From: SZUA-430 sp031413635
GTDB lineage: Bacteria; Pseudomonadota; Alphaproteobacteria; Micropepsales; Micropepsaceae
Reading direction: 5' to 3'
Length of the DNA: 64,000 nucleotides
Assembly: GCA_031413635.1 (NCBI GenBank)
Contig: JANOFM010000130.1
Location: forward strand, 1 to 64,000
Shown here: positions 1 through 6,723 of the stretch, one piece after another
Numbering within the stretch: the stretch's first letter is position 1
Layout of the letters: the number at the start of each line of letters is the position of its first letter
The notes under the pieces: model-generated
Databases searched by the model: none
What the model saw: the letters and a program-made list of their open reading frames with translations, nothing else
What the model was told of the DNA's origin: nothing
Program-made: the position numbers and the translations under genes

Positions 1-942
1 GTCAAGCTCCGACTTCGCCTTGCTGAAACCCGAAACGGGCGTTTTTGCGTTCGTGGTGAAAATCAGGTCCGGCTTGTCGCCGATTTTCTTCAATCCGCCG
101 ACGATTGCGATCGCGGACGCGGACAGCGGGATAACGTAAAGCTGTTTGCTCTTCACGCGCGCGGCAGGGATCTCGATCAGACGGTCGGCCAAGACGATCT
201 CATCCCAATGCGCGGCCGCGATTTCACTTTTGCGCGCGCCGGTGAGAAGTAACAATTGAAGCAACGGACCAAACGGCCAGCCCAGCTGATCGCACCCACG
301 CCATAACGCGCGAAGCTCCTGATCGGAAAGCTTCCGCGTGCGCGGCTTCTCTTCGGTCTTGTCTATGCCGACGGTCGGGTCGGCCGGCACCACGTCGCGC
401 TTGGCAGCCCATCGGAAGAAAATCCGCAAGACGGTCAGCGTCCGATTGGCCTGCACGGGCGCCCTGTCCGCGACACCCTCGACCAACTCGCGGACGTCGC
501 GGCGCGTGATCGAGGTCATTGGCCGCTGGTCCCAGTGTGGGACAACGTCGCGTTCAAGAATGCGCTTCAACTCGCGCCAGCGCCTGGTTGCGGCGTGTTT
601 GCTGATGAACTGCGCCGCGACAGCTTGAACAGTGTCGGCCTGCCGTTCGCCTTCAGACGCCGCAGCCGCCGCCTTCAGCGCGCGAGGGTCCTTGCCTTCT
701 CCGACGAGCGTGAGCGCGTCCGAGGCTAACTGCCGAGCCTTGGCGAGTCCGATGCGAGGATAGGGGCCGAGCGTGTCGCGCCTCAGTTCGCCGGCGAAGC
801 GGTACATGAGCGACCAGGAACGCGCACCCTTCGCCGTGATGCGGATGGCGAGCCCGGGCTTGAGCGCGTCGAAAATTTCCTTGCGGCCTACAGCCGGCGG
901 CCTCGTTGCCGATATGCGTTTGTCCGTGAGCAACTCGGCCAT
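1..942 (-). CDS. Tyrosine-type site-specific integrase, P4/DUF4102 family (C-terminus outside window)
   Basis: The reading frame is open from an ATG at 942 to the window edge, giving the first 314 residues of a family usually near 400. Residues 1-90 form the arm-binding DUF4102 domain (MAELLTDK start, then LKPGLAIRIT, SWSLMYRF, LGPYPRIGLAKAR). A SAM-like core-binding domain follows at about 105-190. The catalytic domain begins near residue 205, and the first catalytic arginine is visible in LLLLTGARKSEIAAA. The HxxR box and the nucleophilic tyrosine lie outside the window. The gene starts about 180 bases from the tRNA fragment and reads away from it. It should cut and join DNA at that tRNA site. 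Confidence 0.9.
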   Translation of the reverse strand, partial: MAELLTDKRISATRPPAVGRKEIFDALKPGLAIRITAKGARSWSLMYRFAGELRRDTLGPYPRIGLAKARQLASDALTLVGEGKDPRALKAAAAASEGERQADTVQAVAAQFISKHAATRRWRELKRILERDVVPHWDQRPMTSITRRDVRELVEGVADRAPVQANRTLTVLRIFFRWAAKRDVVPADPTVGIDKTEEKPRTRKLSDQELRALWRGCDQLGWPFGPLLQLLLLTGARKSEIAAAHWDEIVLADRLIEIPAARVKSKQLYVIPLSASAIAIVGGLKKIGDKPDLIFTTNAKTPVSGFSKAKSELD

Positions 943-1124
943 GGAGCATCCGTCTATTTGGCGGTTTGTTACCCCAGCCGTTCGCCGGGGTAACACCGAC
1001 CAAGGTGCTAGAGGGTAACGTGTCGTTTTTTGTCGTAACGACGAAACCAGCGACTAGCAACGGTTTGCGGCGGTTATCCACTGAGGACGTAACAATAAGT
1101 GATTAGAAGTTTCGAGAAGAAATT
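943..1124. promoter_or_regulatory. Integrase control region with repeated GTAAC motifs and a hairpin
   Basis: This gene-free stretch separates the integrase start from the tRNA fragment. It holds a perfect 8-base inverted repeat, GTTACCCC at 968-975 and GGGGTAAC at 987-994. The GTAAC core recurs at 1015-1019, inside the near-palindrome GTCGTAACGAC at 1032-1042, and at 1089-1093. Integrases and excisionases of this type bind short repeated arm sites between int and the attachment core, so these copies are candidates. That role is inferred from position and repetition only. Confidence 0.4.
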
Positions 1125-1172
1125 CGCCTTGTAAGCGGTAGGTCGTCGGTTCAATTCCGACATCCGGCACCA
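1125..1172 (+). other. 3' fragment of tRNA-Thr(UGU): attachment-site remnant
   Basis: The fragment contains an anticodon loop CTTGTAA with anticodon TGT at 1130-1132 and the 3' anticodon strand GCGGT. A perfect T arm follows (GTCGG, loop TTCAATT, CCGAC, 1145-1161), then the 3' acceptor strand ATCCGGC and ACCA. The matching 5' acceptor strand (GCCGGAT expected) and any D arm are absent upstream, so this is not a working tRNA. Similarity to a normal tRNA-Thr appears to begin near 1125, which would be the left border of the recombination core. Confidence 0.8.
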
Positions 1173-1257
1173 CCCTGCGCCGAGGGCGGAGGGTGGTGTC
1201 CCCTGTAGCTTGTGCGAAGGGGACGACGACAGACACCTGATTTTAGGCAACCGCGCC

Positions 1258-2475
1258 ATGGCCGAACCTGCACACACCTCCAAGCACCAAGCCGACCTCG
1301 ACAGCGGCAGCTTCAACTGGGAAGATCCGCTGCTCCTCGATGGCGAACTTACCGAGGAAGAACGCCTAATCCGGGAATCGACTGCCGCCTATGCGCAATC
1401 GAAGCTGATGCCGCGCGTGCTCGAGGCGAACCGCCGCGAACATTTCCATCCCGAGATCATGCGCGAGATGGGCGAGATGGGATTGCTCGGCATCACGATC
1501 CCCGAAACCTACGGCGGCGCGGGACTGGGCTATGTCGCCTACGGCATTGCCGCGCGCGAGATCGAGCGCGTGGACTCGGGCTACCGTTCGGCGATGAGCG
1601 TGCAATCGTCACTCGTCATGCACCCGATCTACAAATTCGGCAGCGAGGAACAACGCCGCCGCTTCCTGCCGAAACTCGCGTCGGGCGAAATGATCGGCTG
1701 CTTCGGCCTCACCGAACCCGATCACGGCAGCGATCCGGGATCGATGATCACCCGCGCGAAAACCGCACCCGGCGGCTTCATCTTGAAGGGCGCGAAAAAC
1801 TGGATCACGAACGCGCCGATCGCCGACATCGCGGTCGTCTGGGCCAAGACCGACGACGACAAGATCCGCGGCTTCATCGTCGAACGTTCGTTCAAGGGCT
1901 TCTCGACCCCCAAGATCGAAGGCAAGTTTTCGCTACGCGCCTCGATCACCGGCCAAATCGTGCTCGAAGATGTGTTCGTCCCCGCCGCGAACCAATTGCC
2001 GAATATCAGCGGCCTCGGCGGCCCCTTCTCATGCCTCAACCGTGCGCGCTACGGCATCGCATGGGGTGTTATGGGTGCCGCCGAATTCTGCTGGCACCAG
2101 GCCCGCCAATATGCGCTTGACCGCAAACAATTCGGCCGGCCCTTAGCAGCGACGCAGTTGATCCAAAAGAAACTCGCCGACATGCAAACCGAAATCACGC
2201 TCGGCACGGCGGCGGTCTTGCAACTCGGCCGTTTGATCGAAGCCGGCAAAGCCGCCCCGCCCGCGGTATCGCTGCTCAAACGAAACAATTGCGGCAAAGC
2301 CCTCGACATCGCCCGCCAAGCCCGCGACATCCACGGCGGCAACGGCATCTCCGACGAATACCACGTCATCCGCCACGTCATGAACCTGGAGACGGTCAAC
2401 ACCTATGAGGGCACGCACGACGTCCACGCCCTGATTTTGGGACGCGCGCAAACCGGGATCCAAGCGCTCTTCTGA
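1258..2475 (+). CDS. gcdH: Glutaryl-CoA dehydrogenase
   Basis: This 405-residue acyl-CoA dehydrogenase should oxidise and decarboxylate glutaryl-CoA to crotonyl-CoA in lysine, tryptophan and hydroxylysine breakdown, using FAD. Recognisable segments are the N-terminal FNWEDPLLL, the FAD/substrate region GCFGLTEPDHGSDPGSM, NWITNAPIAD, and the C-terminal catalytic region ETVNTYEGTHDVHALILGR, where the glutamate of TYEGT is the expected base. Length fits the family (about 390-400). An ATG at 1210 is also in frame, but MAEPAH at 1258 fits family starts better and the earlier start would run close to the tRNA fragment. The gene stands alone. The FNWEDP and TYEGT features separate it from short-chain and isovaleryl enzymes. 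Confidence 0.9.
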   Translation: MAEPAHTSKHQADLDSGSFNWEDPLLLDGELTEEERLIRESTAAYAQSKLMPRVLEANRREHFHPEIMREMGEMGLLGITIPETYGGAGLGYVAYGIAAREIERVDSGYRSAMSVQSSLVMHPIYKFGSEEQRRRFLPKLASGEMIGCFGLTEPDHGSDPGSMITRAKTAPGGFILKGAKNWITNAPIADIAVVWAKTDDDKIRGFIVERSFKGFSTPKIEGKFSLRASITGQIVLEDVFVPAANQLPNISGLGGPFSCLNRARYGIAWGVMGAAEFCWHQARQYALDRKQFGRPLAATQLIQKKLADMQTEITLGTAAVLQLGRLIEAGKAAPPAVSLLKRNNCGKALDIARQARDIHGGNGISDEYHVIRHVMNLETVNTYEGTHDVHALILGRAQTGIQALF

Positions 2476-2496
2476 CCCCGCCTGGATTCTCTGGTG

Positions 2497-2769
2497 TCAC
2501 TTCTTTTTGTCTTCCTCGTCGTCGTCGATGCCCTCGAGCACGCCGAAGCCGGCACCATCGCCGTCCGGCTTATCGCGACTCGACACGCTGATCGCCCCAC
2601 TGATCATCAGCCCGACGAGCGCGACCAATCCTACGATGATCGCAATCGCAATCCATCCGTTGCCGTCGATTACCTCCGGCGCATTCTGCGCCCGCGCGAC
2701 AGTCGATAAGGTGGCAAACCCCACCCAGGCCACCGCCAATCGCGAACTCACTCTCCACCAATTCGCCAT
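2497..2769 (-). CDS. Small membrane protein with acidic-lysine tail
   Basis: A 90-residue protein with a signal-like N-terminus (about 1-28, ending ARAQ), a hydrophobic helix at about 38-60 (WIAIAIIVGLVALVGLMISG), and a charged C-terminus ending in DDDEEDKKK. A good ribosome site (GAGGGAAC) lies just before the ATG at 2769, which decides the start. The gene converges on gcdH with a 21-base gap. I do not recognise the family. A single-pass envelope protein is the most that can be said. Confidence 0.6.
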   Translation of the reverse strand: MANWWRVSSRLAVAWVGFATLSTVARAQNAPEVIDGNGWIAIAIIVGLVALVGLMISGAISVSSRDKPDGDGAGFGVLEGIDDDEEDKKK

Positions 2770-2864
2770 GATAGTTCCCTCGCCGCTCGACCTTTGAGCG
2801 ATTATTGTTGCCATGGACCGTGTCGGCTTTGTGGCCGTGCGCCAAGTATGGCAAATCTCTGGGC

Positions 2865-3269
2865 ATGAACAAACCGTTCGACCCGACCAGCATTTCCGCC
2901 GTCGTCGATGCCATGTACGCCATGGTGTCCGGCCCCGCGGACCCCCGCGATTGGAGTTTGCAGAAAGAAATTTTCCACCCTGACGCCCGCCAAATGCGCA
3001 CCGGCGTCGACCCACAGGGGGCGCCGTGGCTCAAAATCATGGCCCTCGACGAGTACGCTGCAGATACCCAAGCCTACTTCGCCGCCAACGACTTCCACGA
3101 AATCGAGATTGCCCGGCGCATTCGCGAGTTCGGCAATATCGCCCAAGTCTGGAGCATCTACGAAGCGCGCACAGCGCCAGGCGACACCACACCCGAACGC
3201 CGCGGCATAAACTCGATCCAGCTATTTCGCGACGAACGCGGTCACTGGAAAATCGTCTCGATGCTGTGA
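2865..3269 (+). CDS. NTF2-like (SnoaL-type) small protein
   Basis: The 134-residue product has the helix-then-sheet layout of the NTF2/SnoaL superfamily: an N-terminal helix (VVDAMYAMVSG), a loop with FHPDARQ, and later strands ending in NSIQLFRDERGHWKIVSML. The last segment is the typical closing strand of this fold in DUF4440/SnoaL proteins. Such proteins may be enzymes or binding domains, and no catalytic pair can be assigned with confidence. The start MNKPFD at 2865 was chosen over an upstream ATG at 2805 because the fold begins there. It is divergent from the small membrane protein upstream. Confidence 0.65.
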   Translation: MNKPFDPTSISAVVDAMYAMVSGPADPRDWSLQKEIFHPDARQMRTGVDPQGAPWLKIMALDEYAADTQAYFAANDFHEIEIARRIREFGNIAQVWSIYEARTAPGDTTPERRGINSIQLFRDERGHWKIVSML

Positions 3270-3334
3270 GACAATGAGCGCACCGGATTGGCGATTGACC
3301 CGAACATCTAGACTCGCGAGCGGGAACTGAACTT

Positions 3335-4210
3335 CTAAGGTTCCGCCGCGCCCATCGCGTGCGGCGGCGCTTTCGATTCGGCCAATGCCGCGGCCTCGAG
3401 CCTGCCGGTGATATCGGCCGCCAGCGCCTCGCGCTCCCCCGGCGGCAAGCGCCGCGCCGCATCGATCAATCGTCCGATCGAGCGTTCGCGATTGAAGTGC
3501 GAGATCAAAATTCCGATCATACCGAAGACGAAGATGACGATGCCGACCAGCGCCATACCGCCGAAAAATTGCAGCATGCTCAATGCACCGCCCGATACGG
3601 CAATGGTGATTTGCTCGACGATGTACTCGGGTTGGGCGAAATAGTTGAGCGTCAGATTGAACACGAGAAAGAAAAATGAGGCGAGCGCCAGCGCCGCAAA
3701 TACATGCGACCGCGAATACCGGTTCAACTGAATGCCCGCGAACACGGCGGCCACGGCGCTCAACGGCAGCGAGATCGCGAGATTGCCCAGGATGACGCCT
3801 TGCAACACCTCCGGCGCATCCAAATTCGCGCCTTGAACCTGACTGAGCGCGACCCCGGTCGCTAGACCACCAAGCAGCGACACGAACTGGTTCCACGCAA
3901 ACAACAACGCCGCCGCGATCACGCCGGCGACAAACCACGGCGCCAGATCTTGGCGCACCGGTGCCTGGGCTTTGAATCCCGCCAGCCCTCGCTTGCATCC
4001 GCGATGGATGAACGGAAACGCGGCAAAGCTGATGCCGATGAAATAGTCGCGCAATTTCGGATCGAGAAACTCAAGCTCGCGAACGACGGGCGCGCCGAAC
4101 TGGATCAGCGCGAAAACCGCGAGCAGCGAAGCGCCGAGCGCCGCAAATTCGTGACTGTTGGTCGGAACACGAAACACGCTCTCGCCCGCGGCCGCCGTCT
4201 GTTCGCTCAT
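3335..4210 (-). CDS. Integral membrane protein of unknown function
   Basis: A 291-residue protein with about six or seven hydrophobic stretches, for example FAALGASLLAVFALIQF, APWFVAGVIAAALLFAW, LAISLPLSAVAAVFAGI, VFAALALASFFFLVFNL and GGMALVGIVIFVFGMIGIL. It ends in a cytoplasm-like tail with charged helical sequence (RRLPPGEREALAADI). I see no transporter or enzyme signature. The neighbouring lipoprotein gene is divergent, about 210 bases away. Confidence 0.65.
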   Translation of the reverse strand: MSEQTAAAGESVFRVPTNSHEFAALGASLLAVFALIQFGAPVVRELEFLDPKLRDYFIGISFAAFPFIHRGCKRGLAGFKAQAPVRQDLAPWFVAGVIAAALLFAWNQFVSLLGGLATGVALSQVQGANLDAPEVLQGVILGNLAISLPLSAVAAVFAGIQLNRYSRSHVFAALALASFFFLVFNLTLNYFAQPEYIVEQITIAVSGGALSMLQFFGGMALVGIVIFVFGMIGILISHFNRERSIGRLIDAARRLPPGEREALAADITGRLEAAALAESKAPPHAMGAAEP

Positions 4211-4424
4211 GGATCACCTTAATCTTTGACTGCCAACTCCGAGTCGGTGCGAAACCTACCTTCGCATCCAAATCACGGCAATCCGGAACGCGCCGCACGC
4301 TATCCACAATCGACGGGCGAATGCCCACGCCCTTGCACCGCTTTACCGGAACCTGTTGCACAAATGTGTTCGTCCAAAGCCGACAATCCTGCACGCGAAT
4401 CAGTTCGACTGGAGGAGCCAAACA

Positions 4425-4805
4425 ATGCATCGCGCCTTCGCCGCCGTCGCAGCGTTGTGCCTGTCGGCTTGCGCCTATCCGGAATACGTCAACGACGAAT
4501 ATCGCTACATCCCCCTGGCGACGTTCGCGCACGACAACAATTCCTATCGCATCTTCGACAAGCCGAGCGCGGGCAAGCTCGTCATCACGCCAAGCCTTGC
4601 CACCGCCATGAGCGACGGCGTCATCCGCAACGCCACCTTCGGCCGCTATCACAACCGCACCGAACGCGGCACGTTGGAGGCTGCCGCGTCGGCCTACCTC
4701 GCCCGTCACGGCCGCAAGTGCACCATCACCGACGGCAGCATGATCTACGACCCGCAATGGGAGTTCACCTATATCTGCGAGGTCGTCTACACGGCACAGC
4801 CTTAA
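4425..4805 (+). CDS. Small lipoprotein
   Basis: This 126-residue protein begins with a short signal peptide and a lipobox (LSAC, cysteine at about residue 16), so it is expected to be lipid-anchored. The mature part has no known motif; it contains two further cysteines (RKCTI and YICEVV) that could pair. A strong ribosome site GGAGG at 4411-4415 supports the ATG at 4425 over an upstream in-frame start at 4356. It reads toward the coiled-coil/Clp-like operon, about 120 bases away, and could be co-transcribed with it. Function unknown. Confidence 0.7.
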   Translation: MHRAFAAVAALCLSACAYPEYVNDEYRYIPLATFAHDNNSYRIFDKPSAGKLVITPSLATAMSDGVIRNATFGRYHNRTERGTLEAAASAYLARHGRKCTITDGSMIYDPQWEFTYICEVVYTAQP

Positions 4806-4923
4806 CTTACCGCCCCTAGGGAGTTAACATCGGAAATCAAGTAGCGTTCTCCCGCCGGAAGCGCTTCAATACTGCGCGACCGTAACCATATGTGTCACCA
4901 CACCGGCGCGAAGGATCTTGAAG

Positions 4924-6705
4924 ATGGCAACGCCTGCGACTGAAACCGCGCGCGCGCTCGAAGAGCGCAAGGCTTACCGTCAAGCCCGCAGGTTCGATCA
5001 ATCGACGCAGCAGGCAACGTCCGCCGCCCCCGTGGACGAACAGCAGATGATCGCGCGCGTCGAAAACGAAAACCCCATCTTCAAGGTGTTCGAAGACAAA
5101 ACGCTCAGCCAGGAAGCCAAGATCAAAGCGATCGCCAAGCTTCTGGAGTTCGATCCGGCCGAACCCGACAACGACAAGCGGATCGAAATCCTGGGCGAGT
5201 TCTTCGAATACGTCCAAATGCAACGCCGTAACATGGCGCTGGGCCAAATCAACACCGTCAGCGACCAAGCCTACGCCACGTTCAAACAGAACATGGACAG
5301 CGTATTCGAGGATTTGAACACCTTCAAAGGCTCGCTTGCGCCACTCGACGAAGTGCTGGGACTGCTTAAGAAATTCCGCACCGGCGAGAATGCTGGAAAG
5401 ACACCCCTGATCGAACAGATCAACGAAGCCTTCCGCCAACAAAAAATGCTGCGGGAAGCCCGCCAAAGCCGCAACGACGATATCGCAAACCTAAACGGGA
5501 TGCTGCGAACGACGCGCTCGGACCGGGCAATTCTGCAATCGACGCTGAACCAAACGGACACGTTTTTCGGCCGTCTGCTTCGCGCGGGGCTGATCAAGGA
5601 CACCAAGTCGAAAATCGCGGCACTCGATCAAACTGCGATGTCGCAGGAAGGCAAGATCGCCGATCTGAAGGCAGCCCCGTTGTTCCTGCCGGGCACCACA
5701 ACGCCGATCGACCGGAAAACGCTGGAGATGGAGCAGCAAAACCCGGAAATCCTGAAGGTCCTCGACATCGGCGGCGAATTGTTCGGCAAGAACATGAAGA
5801 CGGCCGCCGACACCGGCGTTTCCTTCATCAAAGAGGCCGAGCAACGCATCGGGACCTCAATCGAAGGCTTCTCAAAGGTCCGCGAGAATATTCTCCAGCT
5901 GAACTACCAGAACAACAAGATCAGCATCCTTCTGGCCGTCATTCACAAGGCCCTTGAAATTGCCGCAAAGCACAACAAGGAAACCGTCGGCGGATTGATC
6001 GAAAAATTCGGCAACCCCGACGCGCCCGAGCAGAAGGCCGCATCCCCCGCCGCCGACGACCTGACGGCCGACATCGAACGCACCAAGGCGCGCAACCGCA
6101 TCCAAAACATGAACCGCTTTCTTGCGCGTCTCGGCGACCTCGACATCAATCTGACGCGCTCCGTCGGCGAATTGAGTCAGCAGGGCGCCGTCATCACCGA
6201 CCTCGAACGCAAGAATTCTTCCGCCATCAACTATGCGATGAGCATCCGGTCGCAGACCATAGCGACGACCAGCACCCGCGTCGTCACCCTGCTTAACTCG
6301 ATCGTCAACACCGTGCTGACCGAAAAGGCGAGCCTCATCGAAGATGCGCTCGACCACATGTCGCAAGAAGCAAGCAAAGTACTGACCGACGAAATCCGCA
6401 ACACGCCGGAGCTGCTCAAAAAACGTCGCGGCGCGCTGGAAGGCCAAATCACGGATATCGAGGATTTGAGCGACGCCGTCAGCGAAACGACCGCGACGTT
6501 GATCGATGTCTTAAAGCAGACTAAAACCCTCGCCGACGAAGTCCAGCGTTCGGCGAAAGAGCTCGACCAGATCACGCTGCAGAGCACGCGCGCCGAACTC
6601 GACGCGCAGAAAGATGCACCGTCGCCGGCCGAAACGGGGGCCACCCGGGCCAAACACGCGCCGCCAGCCGGCAAGAAGGGCATCGATGCGCTGTTTGAAA
6701 ACTAA
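4924..6705 (+). CDS. Large coiled-coil protein, TelA-like C-terminal half (first gene of the Clp-like operon)
   Basis: A 593-residue, charged, largely helical protein with no signal peptide or membrane segment. Long heptad-rich stretches lie at about 130-240 and 385-570. The C-terminal half has the pattern of toxic-anion-resistance (TelA/KlaA) proteins: a helix with LTRSVGELSQQ and a string of alanine/serine-rich helices, then repeated TDIEDLSDAV / TATLIDVL-type helices. This resemblance is remote and by eye. The tail is proline-rich and ends in GIDALFEN. The ATG at 4924 follows AAGGATCTTGAAG. The ATPase gene begins 18 bases after the stop, so the two are surely co-transcribed. It may be the substrate adaptor or scaffold of that ATPase (inference). 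Confidence 0.75.
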   Translation: MATPATETARALEERKAYRQARRFDQSTQQATSAAPVDEQQMIARVENENPIFKVFEDKTLSQEAKIKAIAKLLEFDPAEPDNDKRIEILGEFFEYVQMQRRNMALGQINTVSDQAYATFKQNMDSVFEDLNTFKGSLAPLDEVLGLLKKFRTGENAGKTPLIEQINEAFRQQKMLREARQSRNDDIANLNGMLRTTRSDRAILQSTLNQTDTFFGRLLRAGLIKDTKSKIAALDQTAMSQEGKIADLKAAPLFLPGTTTPIDRKTLEMEQQNPEILKVLDIGGELFGKNMKTAADTGVSFIKEAEQRIGTSIEGFSKVRENILQLNYQNNKISILLAVIHKALEIAAKHNKETVGGLIEKFGNPDAPEQKAASPAADDLTADIERTKARNRIQNMNRFLARLGDLDINLTRSVGELSQQGAVITDLERKNSSAINYAMSIRSQTIATTSTRVVTLLNSIVNTVLTEKASLIEDALDHMSQEASKVLTDEIRNTPELLKKRRGALEGQITDIEDLSDAVSETTATLIDVLKQTKTLADEVQRSAKELDQITLQSTRAELDAQKDAPSPAETGATRAKHAPPAGKKGIDALFEN

Positions 6706-6723
6706 GCGGCAATTGAGGGCGAG

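Larger units (their letters stand above)
1..1172. mobile_element. Right end of an integrated genetic element (integrase plus attachment site)
   Basis: Three things define this end: a tyrosine integrase gene reading leftward off the window, a short repeat-rich control region, and a 3' tRNA-Thr fragment ending in CCA at 1172. Such elements recombine into the 3' end of a tRNA gene; one end keeps a working tRNA and the other keeps a displaced 3' fragment. The fragment reads rightward, so the intact tRNA and the rest of the element should lie left of the window. To the right, genes look like ordinary chromosome. Whether the element is a prophage, an island or only a remnant cannot be told from this end. 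Confidence 0.6.

Noticed and set aside
1121..1172. A complete tRNA-Thr gene
   Set aside because: The D arm and 5' acceptor strand are missing; only the 3' part is present.
1054..1316. Leftward frames across the tRNA fragment, with PTTYRLQ- or NRRPTAYK-like peptides
   Set aside because: These peptides are the familiar translation of the antisense of a tRNA 3' half; they are not proteins.
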